NCBI GenBank assembly: GCA_914767715.1
Contig: OU612074.1
Coordinates: 11,506,062-11,570,061, forward strand
Direction of reading: 5' to 3'
Origin: Membranipora membranacea
Lineage: Eukaryota; Bryozoa; Gymnolaemata; Cheilostomatida; Membraniporidae
Length of the DNA: 64,000 nucleotides
The stretch's first letter is position 1; every line of letters starts with the position of its first letter. The translations under genes and the position numbers were made by a program. The notes under the pieces are model-generated. The model was given only the letters and a program-made list of their open reading frames with translations. It was not told where the DNA came from and searched no databases. Of the stretch, positions 24,490 to 38,029 are shown one piece after another.

Positions 24490-27400
24490 TGTATGTCACT
24501 TCCTACTGACATGCTACTGACAACTGAATATACCCTAGGTGAATAAATATTAGCTAAAGTTTTGCTTGTCTTACTTATTGTTAGCTAGCACAAACTATTG
24601 CTACCTGAGATGATATAAAGTATCAGGTTGATTGAATGCATGATAGCCATCAGGTCTAATAATTCAGACCTGCATGAAATGACAAGTTTTTCTCCCTACA
24701 AATTCCTTACATCTTGGAAGGATGATCTTGAGCTATCCGTGATCGGCTCAGAATCAGAAAAAGTTTAACAAAATCTTTCAATTTGTGTTGAAGGTTTAAG
24801 AACGCTTAGGCTGTTGGTAGAGTATGTGATACTGAAGTAACAGACTGAAGTAAGGGAATTGCTCTCCCTTGATAACTAGTTGGACAACTACTCGCAGAAT
24901 TGACGACAGCTATCAGAATAGCTGACATGTTAACATATATCACCAATTTATTTTCAAATTGCTCATTGCATCTTAACTATGAATGTCATGTTACATTTAT
25001 TCATTCTCAGTCTACCCATTTTGTCCAGTTATTGTTGCTGTCTACAATTATTTGATATCCTCCGGCGCAATTTTTAGTCTGAAAACAAAATTCTGCTGCA
25101 AAACATTTATGCAATGGAAGTGTTTGTAGTATCGGTTTTCTCTTCGCTGGTGTTTTAAAAAGTTGCACACAGGATTTTAAATATTGCATGGAATGGCCAA
25201 ACACAAACATTGATAAAACCATACCTATACCAATATGATACTAGTCTAATGTATACACAATATCTACATAGTTAACAGTATGATTGCTCACTCATCTCAT
25301 TGTGACGTAAGTTTTTTTTATAGAACTGCCACTGCTGGTTAACCACAACGATGAATCATTTTAGATACTTTTGTCTGCATTGAGAATAAAATTGTTAACC
25401 ACAGTAAGTGGCCTTGCAATGCACATACCATACATTCAGTCTAGATCTAAGCATAGAGTATCTTTATCATATGCTGCAAAAATGAGAGGGGGACTAAAAT
25501 AAATTATCAATGTTATGAGGAAATACTAAATTTAAACCACCCTCGGCATCTATTAGACGATTTTCATAAAAAATTCAGAAAATCATTCTTACTGGAATTT
25601 CTCATTCCAAACAGTGACATGTGACCGCTGACCACCACACGCGATGATTCAGTTTACTAGTGGCAGCAATGTACGTAATTAACCAATTTGCTCCTTCTTG
25701 TTTTTTACTATGAATCGTGTTTTGTAAGCCATACAATTTGTGTTTTCAAGGCGAGTGGAAATAAAGCGGATTATGATACAATCTAAAATCCTTAATTGCG
25801 ATCAGCCGCTCATGATTTTAAACACTTATTGCTTAAAACATATTTTTAAAATTTGATAGACTTTTGACTAATACACAACTTGGGAATAGTGTGCACCTGC
25901 TGGGCAATATAAGTGGCAGCCAAAGAACCATCTATGATATTGTGTGCCAAAACTTTCTTCATGCAATCTAAGTTAGCTCCATCTGTGTGTTGTAAATTAG
26001 GACCAAGGTTGAGTTTGTGCTGTTCATCTCGATTCTGAATGTACTAATCTGTGAAATTCACCTTTGCCTCTTGTTGCTGTGGCTTTGTCTGCTTATGAGT
26101 TGGCAATGTAATTGGTGAATCATATTACAATCAAGCTGAAAACTATTTTGATTTCTCAGTTGGGCAAAGGGAGTCATCATAGTTTTAACTCATGGATATC
26201 TGTTAAACAGTCCTATAAAAGATCAAAGCAAATTCAAAGTTTGAATCATGTTATGCAGATTACATCATGGCTGCAGACAGTTTCATATTTGATGGAAGCA
26301 GATTCTGCATACATGAGCTGAAATCAGTAGTCAAATTTTACTGACTTAATATGCCAACCAACTTTGTGTCCATCTCTCATGCATTGAGGACAAGCGATGG
26401 TAAGTAAACTTCAAAAAGTCTTTTCTACTTTGGGCAGAAAATGTGACCAGAATAGAATATAAGCCAGTGTTTAAATTCTACATCATCAAACTGTTTAGGA
26501 TTTCCCAAAATATTGGTCCAAAAATCTGTTTTTTAAATGCAGCTGATCGAGCAGCTTACTGTGGTTATGCAATAAATATGAATCATGTCATGGTTGTGAT
26601 ACCTTGTCAGCTTATAATCACGTGTAGATTTCCCATTCATGAATGTCATGTGATATATACTCACAATTAGTTTGATTAATAGGGAATTTCCCAAGGAGCT
26701 CTTGACGTATGAAGTATACGCATGATTAATTCACCGGCAATATTAGCGGTATACCAGGTTTCTTATAGATATAGTCCTTCTATATGATTTGCAATCATGT
26801 GGAGCATCACTGGGGGGAATTCCCTGTTTCATTGGCAGGCTTTAATTTTAAACTGCTGCCAAAATATGACTTGTTTGAATCAATGAGCTGGAATCAATGA
26901 TTAAGTATCTGAAAAGAGAGCCAATATTCGTGACTACTTGAGTTGCTATCATCCCAGAAAACAAATGAATGGAATGTCTAATTTTGAGTTTGACACTTCA
27001 ATCAATCAACAGAACATCCCATGAAGTATACAATGAAGTGCATTCTCGAAAATCCTTGGCCTCCCTGGCTTACTGCAGCTCGAGTTTGAATGATTTTCGT
27101 ATTTGTCATAGCTGTTACATTACATCAGGTTGTGCAACATGCACCAAAAAGAAAGAGCAAGCGAGAAGAAACAAGCATATTTGACTAGGTCCCTATATCA
27201 AAATAGTTGCGATCGTCAAGCCGTTTTAATTTTGACTTTTTAAGGGTCAAAACGTCAAAGTCTGGCATCAAGGTGATTTAATAAGATTTAACATTTTTAA
27301 GGCAACCCATTTGTGGTTGTTGGGGAAATCCCTTTTGTTCTATATCTAGAAGCTGATATTTTTAGTTCTTGTTTTTGATTGGACACTTTTTTGTAGAGAC

Positions 27401-28495
27401 TGCTGATCTCATATCAAACTATTGCAAGAATTTTACAAATTCTATGTCAGGACTTGTCATTATGGAATTCCCTAAAAAGCAATGATTATAATGTAGTCAT
27501 TTGTAATCGAGTTTCCACTCATATAAATTACTACGGCATTTTGAAAGGAGAGTGGTAGAACATTGACACTTTGACAACTTGCTGGAGATGTCTGAAACTT
27601 CTCAACAATTAAAATGTCAATAGCATTTAAAATCTTAATTAAAAACTTGGAACAGAAACAACACAGGATTAACTGCAGGAGATGAATTCAAAGTCGCACA
27701 CAAATAATGCCCACCCAACAACAGGCATCCGTTCTAATGATTGGGACATTTTTCCTGTTCGCCAAAATATCAATCAGACTTAGATTAAATCCTTGAAAAT
27801 CTTCGACGATCATTAAAACTCAATAGTACTTTACCACAACTATCAAACATTGTGAACAAGGAAAAAACTTGCATTCCTCAATTGTGGTCTACATTGTCCC
27901 ATGGTAATAGAAGGATTTCCCTCTTAATCTAATCTAATGGGTAAAAAAAAACACAGAATATTACATTACTGTCTCCACCGCAAACTTCCTTGATTTTAAG
28001 AAATTTCAACAATTAAACGACAAGCAAGAAATCATGCAAAAAGTAAGATTACGTAATTGGTAATTTGATATAATTTACACTTGAAGACATTAATTAAAGA
28101 ATAGAAGAACAGGATTGAAACCAGGAAATTTTGTTTCCACAACAAAATATAATAACTTTCCTCTGTTTTAGTTCCCAAAATCAAAGTATTTTGTATAGTT
28201 TCAGAAATACTTCACTACCAATGATGTTTTATTGTGCCCAAATCACTTTGTGGAACCTGTAGATTTGTAGGGTTTCATGAAATAGGAATTTTTAGAGATG
28301 AAGGGGAGTTGAGAGTGAAAACTAAAACCCTAGTAGAGCTTGTTCAAAACATTTTCTTCCTAAAACTTTAATCGGAAATATGTAAGCTATGTAGGTAACC
28401 CTATAATCGGCCCTAATTTATTTTTAGCCAAATAATTGTGCTGTGTAAATAGTATATTAGTGTGTTAGCATCACCAAATAGTGTGGCTATCCTAT
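24490..28495. other. Intergenic, no gene recognised
   Basis: Short frames only (60-86 codons) with no motif and no joining exons. No dispersed repeat of the window was recognised in this stretch. Confidence 0.4.
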
Positions 28496-28499
28496 TGCC

Positions 28500-28735
28500 T
28501 TAGCCTAAAGCCTTAACTCCATCCTGCTGACACCTGAAGACAACATTTATAACATATGACATGTAGACCTTAATTTCAGGAAGATGTATACACCCAAAGG
28601 TGCTGGGGCTGAAACAGTCAACTTTGAAAGCTCCCCCAACGGGATTCGAACCCACAACTCTTGCGGCACTAATCGCCTGGCATTGAATAGAAAGCACGCT
28701 AACCGATTGCACCATCTCACCATCCCCAAAAAAGA
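28500..28735 (-). mobile_element. tRNA-derived SINE, family A, minus-strand copy
   Basis: The minus strand reads a tRNA-like head with GGTGCAATCGGTTAGCGTGC (box A) and GTGGGTTCGAATCCCGTT (box B). It continues GAGCTTTCAAAGTTGACTGT and CAGCCCCAGCACCTTTGGGT. The copy at 3885-4040 aligns through both head and tail. The 3' end is diffuse. Confidence 0.8.
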
Positions 28736-28739
28736 ATGA

Positions 28740-29490
28740 TTTGATGGCGCTAATTAGCATGCCCGCTACTCACTAGTCACTATACTTAGAGTGCCAGGTA
28801 TTTGAGAGTTTTTTAAAGTACTAATAATGAAGAATTTTTTGCAGAGTCATTCATCTCAACAATATGCTGTGCGTACACAAATCGGCAATATTCCTAACCA
28901 TGTGGTCATCACTTTGCCCATAGTCCAGTTTTTGCCCACAATTGGATTGCGAGGTGTATAAAGAAATCAATCCGCATCATTTGAGCCTTACATCATATCA
29001 TTTGAGGTAATTGGTCATTAAGAACATCTGTATATCTGGGCTAATCTCTATCACATAAAAAATTGTACTTATTGTTGACACAGTAACATTTTTCCTGTTA
29101 GAATCAACGAGGAAATCCTTTTGATTGGCTGAATCTCTCAAATATTGGGATTGCCTTAAGTTTAAACGACAATGAATTAAAAATTAATGGGCATTAGCGT
29201 CGGATTAAAACAAAAGAATAATGTCAACTCATTGTGAGGCAAAGAATTTCATTTACTTTGCATAATACATGATCTAAACCTTTTGAGGAAAAAAATACAA
29301 GGACACATGGCAAAGAAAAGTTTGTTTTCTTTCTGCGATTTGCTATGTTATCCTCATGAAGCAACCCTTTTTTGTTTGATAATTACCTTGCAAAAGAAAG
29401 AATGTTTTCATAAAAAAAGATTCGTTCATAAATGCAATTTGAAAGCTCTATGTTAATGTAAAACTGTTGCCTACAGTAGACAGTATAGAA
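28740..29490. other. No gene recognised
   Basis: AT-rich sequence without a supported exon or repeat. Confidence 0.35.
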
Positions 29491-29492
29491 TA

Positions 29493-29530
29493 TCACAGAG
29501 TAAGGATATATATATATCCTAACTCTGTGA
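29493..29530. repeat. Near-perfect short palindrome
   Basis: TCACAGAGTAAGGATATATA is followed directly by TATATCCTAACTCTGTGA, with a single mismatched pair. It is a 38-bp hairpin with essentially no loop, of unknown role. Confidence 0.7.
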
Positions 29531-29946
29531 GCATATAGGGCAGATCTTGTGATAGATTTGCATCTGTCGATTAGGAGCAATATGCTCAGCGCCAAGTCTT
29601 AAATTTTTGGTCCCTTTGTAGTCTAATGCATCAGGTAATTACCGATAAGATATCTTGGACGGACACTATTATTTGAATAAACAAACAATCGCTCGGAAAA
29701 CCTAGTGTTAAAAGCTACATGCCTGATCATTTGTAGGATAAATAAGGAAATTGTTATTTGATCCACATGATTGACTGCAGGTATGTGATGCCAATCGATG
29801 TGTGAGCAGAGGGCAATAATTCATAAAAGTGCATACTGCATATAGGGGATTCCCCCCACAAGCACCGATACAGCTCTCAACACAAGATATATTTTCATAA
29901 CAAAATCTTTTAATTGAGATGGCAACGTCTGATTAGTGAAAATTTC

Positions 29947-30115
29947 AGTTTTGGCAGCTTGCTGCACAACCAGTTCAGGAGGTCCTCCATGGCCTCACAC
30001 TTCCTGGATGAATTCTAGTTTACTAGGATATATCACATTCTCAGTGTGAGGATTTAGGGCACCTTGCGTCACTCTTTCGGGGCACACCAATCTTCTGTTT
30101 CTTACTAAATAGCAA
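29947..30115 (+). mobile_element. Headless copy of the U2-SINE body
   Basis: TTTTGGCAGCTTGCTGCACA through ATCACATTCTCAGTGTGAGG and CACCTTGCGTCACTCTTTCG to CTGTTTCTTACTAAATAGC matches the minus-strand element at 19257-19440 along its length. The U2 5' head is absent, so this copy is 5'-truncated or has a different head. Confidence 0.75.
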
Positions 30116-30659
30116 GTAAAAATGAGATATAGATACAGTTTCGCAATTACAATTACTAGATTAATGTAATTACTAAATCTACGTAACTAAAAAGATGTGG
30201 TATCAAATTTGACACTAAGGTTGTTCTAGATAATTTGTACTTACCTTCCGTTGGTAAGTTTCATCAATCCGCTTCAACAAGATCTGCAATCAAATCCATC
30301 TACCCCCATAGGTTGATATGATGTTAGAAATAGTAGCAGGTAATGTTATTGAGACTCAGCTAAGCGATAGTGTGTTGAAGAATGTTCAGTCATTCGTAAC
30401 AAATGTCTTTGCGTGCCAAGACCTGCCTTTTCTATGATGAGTGACTAACTGCGTATTTCCCATAATTATTGCGACATATTATACCACACAACATTATGGC
30501 TTTGCATCTAATACGTTTCCGAGAATTTCTACAGTGAGAAATTAATGGAAATTCTAAGGACACTTTAATCTTTCATATTTACATTAAAGTATAGAATCAT
30601 CATCACCATTTTATTACATTCGATTGCCGAAGAAAGTCGTCTTATAAAAGCTCAGCGGA

Positions 30660-33021
30660 ACTTCCAAAATGGCACACTTCGTCAGCGATTGGAAACATTC
30701 TTCCGGCTCAATCTGTGAGAGGCAACTTATGATTAATCTGATAATATACTTCTGCACTCTGAAAATAACTCAAGAACCTGACAAAAGACTCAATGGGTAA
30801 GTTTTTCCTCTTCTTCATAGATAGGCCTGGTTACAACACTCGTTACCTTGGTAAACAGCTAAACTAAATGGCGAATACTTTTGAATTTTTATGTTTGAAT
30901 GGGATGGTTAACATCTGTTTAAAACTTTTCATGAGCTACAGTTTCATATACTGACTTAGATGGATTCATTATACCAATCAAAATATACACCCTTTGCACA
31001 TAGTAACGGATGTTTTCTTTGCAAAGTTGCATTAATTACTTGTGCAATGCTTCATTGTTAGTTGGCAGAAGCGAAAATTAAATTATGAACTTGTATGCCG
31101 TGCTTACTGTGCATACTGCACTATGTCTCTGTTCTCTTATGGTATTTTACATTCGGTTTGTTATTTCTAGATCTCTCAAACTATCTCTGCATGATGTGTG
31201 CATTACTGGCAGGAGCCTCTTCATTATCCGTAAGGTAGGTACATGTGCAGACAACTCTATTTCAGGGAGACAACTGCAACTATTTCATTGTTGATAAATT
31301 GTAGACACCAGAATATATTGGTTTAGCCATCAATGCCGCTGGTTATACTAATACATGATGAAAACAAATCATCTTGGCCAACTATAACAATTTTATTTGG
31401 GCAGCATTTATGCAAGAAGCTTGCAAAATAAGTAATTAAACTGGTTGTTATTCTTTCCTCTGTAGAGCCATCGCTGCTGTTGATTATTTTTATTTTTCTG
31501 TTGTGCTTCCTTGTCCTGTGAATACCTCAAATTTTTTACTGATGAGTTGGGATAGGTTTTGGTTACGATTTGCTTGCAACATTTGTTCACGGTTAAACAT
31601 GAATGAGCAAATTGTCTTTTGAATAAATAGATGCCACTTGAGGCACTTGAGTGTTTCTTTCCTGTAACTTGACATCATTTCATTATTTTAGACATGAAAG
31701 TACCAAAATTACCGGAGGCGAGGGAGGTAACATACGACATAAGAGAGCTTACCGCCGTAGATCGCTTCTGGCCTTCATGAACCACGAACAGTTGGAAGCT
31801 ATCGCAAGAAGTCTCACTCAAACAGAATATTGCTTCCAAGGCTCCATCAACAACTATGTAAGTGGTATATAAGGTATAGCAAGAGCACAGCGACTATGAG
31901 TTGTCTGAAATTAGATTTTAACTTTTCTATGATATTTGATATTGCCCTGATCAAAAACCTGACTAGCAACATTGTTGTCGAACTCACAAATAATACGAAT
32001 TCATTCTTTGCTTAATTATGATTATGACGTTTGTTGAGGGCTTCCAGTTCTATTACTTCTCCTTTTTAGTAATTTGTATCTACTTTTATTGTAGGTAGCA
32101 GCTTTCTCACCATCCCTTTCTCACTTAGATATGTCAGATTGTGCAGGCTTAACAGGTACAGTGGTAAGTTGAGCATTTCAACTTATATTCTATTCATTTG
32201 ACAAATTATTGGAATTACTCTGCCGATTTAGTTTTAGATTAGTTTTAAAGCCTCAAATTGGAGCTCAAGACTAATGAAACTCTCATCTTAGTTTGTCTTG
32301 AATTTAAAAAAAAACAGCAAGACTCGAGTCTTAATCATTTTAATCAACAATTGGTATCATTTTGCCATTCCATTCCTCCCAGAAGGGTAAATTTTGATGT
32401 ATCTATAATTGTCTAAATCATATGCAATTGATTGCAGATGGACTCACAGCGTCTTTTCCGCAGACTGAGCAGACAAATTTGCACAATTAGCAACGACCCT
32501 TTCCTACAACTTGCTGACGCGTTCAACGGCGATTCTGAAGATGGATGTAATCAAAGACTTCTGTACTCACGCATACAGGACACCATGTGCAAACTTAACC
32601 CAGATGTATGCACAGTGACATGCTCAACAGTAAGCTACTATTTATAGAACATATATTCAAATTAAGATTGTTCTCCCTTACCTAAAATCATTATAATTAG
32701 GTATGAGTGCCAAAACTTGTAAAATGAATGAAAGTATCAATGCTGAGAAAATCTGTCATAAGTCGTAAATCTTTCTCTTATTAGTTTTCTATATGCTTCC
32801 ATATATTAACTAATGTTCTTTATCGATGATATCAACTTAAATTCGGTGGAGCTCAACATTGATTTGTATAACATTGACATACTGTTCTCCTTTTTTAGAC
32901 TACTTCTTCACCATTGGAGCATCAGAATGCAGGATACATCTACCACCATGTACTTCTGCCCACCAAAAGAATAGTAGGATGTGCGATCAGCCATGTGAAC
33001 GGCAGGCTAAGTGGAAAATGA
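30660..33021 (+). CDS. Secreted glycoprotein family, paralogue 1 (incomplete model)
   Basis: Supported coding exons: 31692-31857 (phase 2 in, 0 out), 32095-32163, 32438-32629 and 32899-33021 (stop TGA), all with AG/GT borders and consistent phases. A likely first exon ends at 30796 with ATGG before GTAAGT (phase 1). The exon that should link it to 31692, equivalent to 38744-39078 of paralogue 2, was not found, so the gene may be broken or its exon diverged. Residues include LAFMNHEQLEAIARSLTQTE, then LFRRLSRQICTISND and a C-x6-C-x3-C pattern near DTMCKLNPDVCTVTCST. Exon order, phases and spacing of the last Cys residues parallel paralogue 2 (SNMLCRLDEPNCILNCPNG). The family is not recognised. 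Confidence 0.5.
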
Positions 33022-34640
33022 GTTTTTCCTACGAGAATGTCTAAATGATCAGAGAAGCAGCATCCCCAGAATGCGTTACTTTAGTTTCTCTATCCCCTAA
33101 GTAGCTTACATCGACGGTGGGTTGTCTAAACACTTACACTTACCCACACTTACACTTACTTACACAGTCACTTACTTAAACATACACTTACCTAAACTTA
33201 GTCGCTCATATGTTTATTTATATCTTCCTCCACTTTCAATGAGTTGGAAGAGAACAATTTACAATCTGTTGTTGACATCGGTACTATTGAATTCAGCAAA
33301 CAATGGCTCCTGACTCTTTAGAAGCGAGCTGCTCTATAATTTATTTATTAATTGTGTATAATGGTTTCCAAATTTATATATATAACTACATCTTATACTG
33401 TATAGCAGTCTCATACACATCACATGGCCAGTAATTATGCAATATTATTTATTTATAAAAAAGTACCAGTTGAGTTTTGTTCCCTGGATCTAGCATGTAA
33501 ACCAATTCCTTTTTTCTTCTTCTGCTTTGGGTGACAACAGTTAAATTTGTTTGAATAAGTAAATTACATTTATATTCATCAATTTCTATCTTATATTTAT
33601 TTTTTATTCATAATCTTCCTTCTATGCAGCACTCAAATATCACCAAAAATAATCGCTTTACTTCATTTTTATCAATTATATAATTCAATATTTACTATTA
33701 TTATCATCATTAATTTATTTCTTCATTCAAATATTAATATAAATGATTATACATCATAGTATTTACAAAATGAATTTTAGAACGTCTGTCAGAGAACCCA
33801 GAACCTTTTGATCTTATGTTTGAATAAAATTAAATTTACACGTTTAAAAAAACTTAATAAAACTTTAATAAATGAATATATAAATAAATAAATATATATA
33901 AACATATATAACCAAATTTTGAGAATGTTTTGTCATAATTATCACATGACCAGATTATCGTATAATTCAAATATTGGTTGCAATAAAGATGTAGCACAAA
34001 ACTAAAAGTACTATGTAAACGCGAAAAAACTAGATAACTAGTTTATATGTTGCAAAACAGTCGTTTTATTATATTTATAGCAATTCATCTTTAGACTATT
34101 TTCCTATTATCATCATTATAAACATGTATCATGATACCATATACGCAATAGAAAATCACATGATATCAAGGTGTGAGATTACTAATGTACGTTACTAGTC
34201 CAGGATAGGCAGTGATGGCTAAGCAACAACATAACTAACTCTCAGTTGTAACCAAAGTGATATTGCCAGATAATTATGAATTTGTCTCCATGAAGTTAGC
34301 CCAGCACTCAATACGTAGATGAAAGGTATACTGTTGTATCTAGTCGTTCCCTGTGGGCATGTATATCACTTATAAATTTTAGAGTTTTATTTTAATTACT
34401 GAATGAATAACCTTGTAAATTTTTATTTTTGCATTTTATTAGAACAATTTTTTCTAGTGGAATTCTCTCCAGTGCATCATTTCATAATGATTTTAGGAGG
34501 AAATAATAAAACATACATACATACATACAAACTAGGCTATCATTACCACGACTTTAATTTATGCACTTGCAAATACAATGAGTTTAGTTCAAGGTTCTGA
34601 TAATAGTAGTTGTCATGGAGAATGACACGGTCCCTGTATT
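33022..34640. other. AT-rich non-coding region with simple repeats
   Basis: Contains a CACTTA/TTACAC-type microsatellite at about 33128-33200, long A/T-rich tracts, and an ACAT microsatellite at about 34511-34529. No exon was recognised. Confidence 0.55.
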
Positions 34641-34649
34641 AACTGATAA

Positions 34650-34679
34650 GGGCTAAGGCTAAGGCTAAGGCTAAGGGCT
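34650..34679 (+). repeat. (GGCTAA)n microsatellite
   Basis: Four to five tandem copies of a GGCTAA hexamer. It resembles but does not equal known telomere repeats, so it is treated as a simple microsatellite. Confidence 0.7.
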
Positions 34680-34999
34680 AATAGTAACAATAGAAGATAA
34701 CTCTAGTTATAAATTCAGCACGCATTGGAAAGAGGAGCCACCAGAGCAGGTGGCCGACCAAACAGAATTCCGAGATTCAATTTTGCAGATATCATGCCCG
34801 AGAGCTGCCCAGAATGGAGCCCGGATCTTGTGAACTTAGCTACTCCAGTACATGCAACCTAATCAATCCTACAATCATAAATTCCGGTTTATACCAATTT
34901 CTTATTTCAAACAACATAACACCATTTAATTATTGATGATTATTTACATAGTTTATTACCATCAGCTATTTCGCTTGAAGTTTTAATCTTCTTTCACAA

Positions 35000-37330
35000 A
35001 GTACATGAAACCTTGTCGATCCTACAATCATAATTTCAATTTTTCACCAATTTCTTATTTAAAAAAAAAAAAAATTAAGATTATATACTTAGTTTATTTC
35101 TATCAGTTATTTCAATTGAAGTTTTAATCTTCTTTCCGACTGTACAAACAGTCATTACAATCAAAATAGAGAAGGAACAAATATGAATTGTCTGCACAAC
35201 TATAAAATACAGGGTATCATTCTTGTTTACTACAGCAGGTACTTTAGAGGTTTTAGCAACCTGAGATGTATACAGAAAGTTTGAATGCTTCATACGTGCT
35301 GAGCGCACTAGGCGGGTTGAATAACTTCAATTTCAAATTAGAGATTTTATGGCAGGATGAAAAAATTACCATGAAAGATCATTTTTAATTTTTATGAAAA
35401 TGGATGCATTTGTGACAAATCTTTTATGTTCAGACCATTTATTGTTTATCATAAAATAAGCTTAAGAGTCAGGTTGCGGAGTTATGGGAGACTGCACATT
35501 GATCAGACAACTCCTGACTCAGTCTTGTTTCAGTAAAGTTGTAAATATCCCATGTATCTCTACTCAGGCTGGTCTTTTTACTGTGGACTGACTTTAAGCT
35601 GTTCACATATCAAAAAGAAAGATTGCCGTAAAACCTGAATTTGTGGCGCCACATTTATGAGTTCAGTCAGGAGTTGCTGTGTTACTCCCAGGCGTCTCAA
35701 CTACGAAGATTTAGCCCAAGGTACTCAGTTTTTTTAATTCAACTCAGGAAACTCATGGTATACCGTTATGTTAGCTAAAATCTGAGATTATGTTCATATA
35801 ATAATCCTCTAACTGGATACTGAAGTCCAATGCTGGTGACAACTAGCCCTCCATTATTCAGTCTATGGATGTGCTTGTGTTTACTAATAGGAATTTGCAA
35901 TTGCCCAGCCACTGACCGATTTTCTTTGATTTTCTCTCTAGCCTGAGTCAGATTCTCCTATATTGATTGTTGCAATATAAATTCTTTCTTCTTCAAAGTA
36001 AAGCATGTCAAGTCAAGCAAATGCCAAATCTCTAAGTCATATCAGCAATACCATTGTACCTAACATGTGGTCATGCCAGACTGACAATAACATTGAAGTA
36101 GATCAGGGTCTGTCGGGCCATGGGGAAATGCCATGGCAGACACATCCTAAATTTGGCTTAAACAGTGAAAATAAATGGCTTATATAATCTCTTTTATTGC
36201 ATAAGACATGGCTAAACTATTGCTTATGGAGATTTGAGATTTATAAACAAACTGCCAAAAATTGTACATCCCACGATAATATCTATATGTGGAGAGGTAG
36301 CTGGAGGAAAGTTAAGGAAGTAGGAAGCTGGATGGAGTCAGTCTCACTCGATCAGCCACTGGATGCGGTGAGACTCACTCACTAAGCCGACACTCCTCAG
36401 TCACAGCCACTCTCTCCCTTCCAACCCTGTCTGCCACTCGAGTGAGTGAGGCCTACTCAATCACCCACACTGATCTTCGCTGAGGTGATGGCCAGTAAAA
36501 ATCTGATATCAGATCAGAAGAAAGAATTTATTGAATTTAAAGAAAGGTGAATCATCTCATTAGTTTTCACAGAGAAAAAGCCTGTCATGAGAACTTGCCT
36601 CTTATTGCTAGCCATTGTGGGAACTGTGCGATTAATTGAAATTGTTAAACAGCCAATTACAATTAAACACTTCTGAGATTGACAAATCATGTCTTTTTCG
36701 TGTCCTCACAGTCACTCAATTTGGCAGCTTATCGTTCCTGTTTCTTAGTTCGGCCTACGCTTTAGCAACCAGTAAAAAATTGAAGTTTTCCAATTTTGGG
36801 CCAAATTGAAGGATTGGCGCAATCTGGGCGGCTAAGGGTAGATCTGTCACTGCAGATGTACCATCATCTCTCTAAGTGGAAATATCTGAATAAAACTCTA
36901 CACAAGCTGCTTAGAACATTGAGAAAATGACGTGCTGAGAAAAACATCATCAAATTGATGACAGATACAAGAAAGAAGTGGTCAAACATAAAATTACTGT
37001 CATCTCCGCAGCAGAAAGCATTTTCTTGAAAAATGAGATATAGATGCCAATAAAGTTATATAAAAAACCAATTGACAAATGAATTGGTCATGTAATGTCA
37101 ATAACAGATATAAACTGACAGCTTCACACTTTATAAACGCATGATTGATAGCTATTCTTGAGGTGTTACCAAACTGTCTAAAAAGATAAAAATGTTCACC
37201 TCCTTGGATGCTGTCTACCTGCTACTATCAGCCAGTTTATCCTGACCCTTCATTTGGGCAAGCAGAAACAACAAATACACTAAGTGTTTTGTGAGTCTCT
37301 TACTATCAGGGTACATTGTACATGTTTAAC
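35000..37330. other. No gene recognised
   Basis: A 60-codon plus frame at 36005-36187 is mildly coding-like but has no splice context. A cluster of CACTCA/GAGTGA motifs at 36350-36470 resembles the interior of the small TIR element at 16966-17278. Confidence 0.4.
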
Positions 37331-37339
37331 TCTTATAGC

Positions 37340-37972
37340 TTAAAGACTAGTTGAAGCTGCTATTTTGTATCACATCTTATTCTCCATATTTAATTATATC
37401 AAGTGAGCAATTTCCAGCTGTAGAATCCAAATATTAAAGAATTTATGGTCTCTCAAACTTTCAAGGTGACGGCAGTCGTTCGGCATTAAGAATCAGCGCG
37501 CAATCCTGAAGGGATGTCACAACGCATCATACATATAATGAGTTATTATACTTATAGTTCCACAAATGAGATTATGATCAAAATTCAGACCGAGGGGGTC
37601 TCGAACCCAAGTCTCTACCAGCAGGAAACGCCTCTACTATCGCACCACTAGGTACAGCTCTGTGAGACTGTAGACAATATAGCAAAGCGTTGCCTGCTGA
37701 GCCATTTGGACCTGGGTTCGAGACCCTCCAAATCTCTGAACATTTTGATCATCCTATCTATTAGTAAATCACAATAAGTATGACGTGTTGTGACGTCCCA
37801 CAAGGATTGCCTGCTGATTCCAAATGCCAATTGAAGGTGATCATTTTGAAAGTTTGAGAGACCATATCTTCCTCAATATTTGGATTCTAAAGCTGGAAAT
37901 TGCTCACATGATAGAATAGAATATAGAGAATAAGATGTGATACAAAATCTCAGCCTTAAAGTAAGTCTTTAA
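37340..37972. mobile_element. Large palindromic element enclosing inverted tRNA-like heads
   Basis: The outer ends read TTAAAGACTAG at the left and AGTCTTTAA at the right. The arms (about 37340-37650 and 37680-37972) are inverted copies: for example TGAGCAATTTCCAGCT at the left and AGCTGGAAATTGCTCA at the right, and GTCTCTCAAACTTTCA at the left against TGAAAGTTTGAGAGAC at the right. Near the centre each arm carries a tRNA box B-like GGGTTCGAGACCC in opposite orientation (minus strand about 37590-37610, plus strand about 37710-37725). It is best read as two SINE-like units inverted head to head, or a fold-back transposon. Confidence 0.7.
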
Positions 37973-38029
37973 GACACTTTCGGATGACTGGATATGCCAT
38001 TAATTATAATATGCAAGCAACTTTGCATT

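Noticed and set aside
28620-28720. Functional tRNA gene
   Set aside because: Boxes A and B are present, but no acceptor stem closes and the unit is fused to a body found elsewhere, so it is a SINE.
31694-31777. Alternative frame with ATG reading MKVPKLPEAREVTYDIRE
   Set aside because: It stops after 28 codons. The other frame stays open to the donor and fits the phase of the next exons.
34650-34679. Interstitial telomere repeat
   Set aside because: The hexamer GGCTAA does not match TTAGGG, TTAGG or TTAGGC in either orientation.
36005-36187. 60-codon plus-strand frame with favourable start
   Set aside because: No splice context, no hydrophobic or conserved motif, and a stop just before AT-rich sequence.
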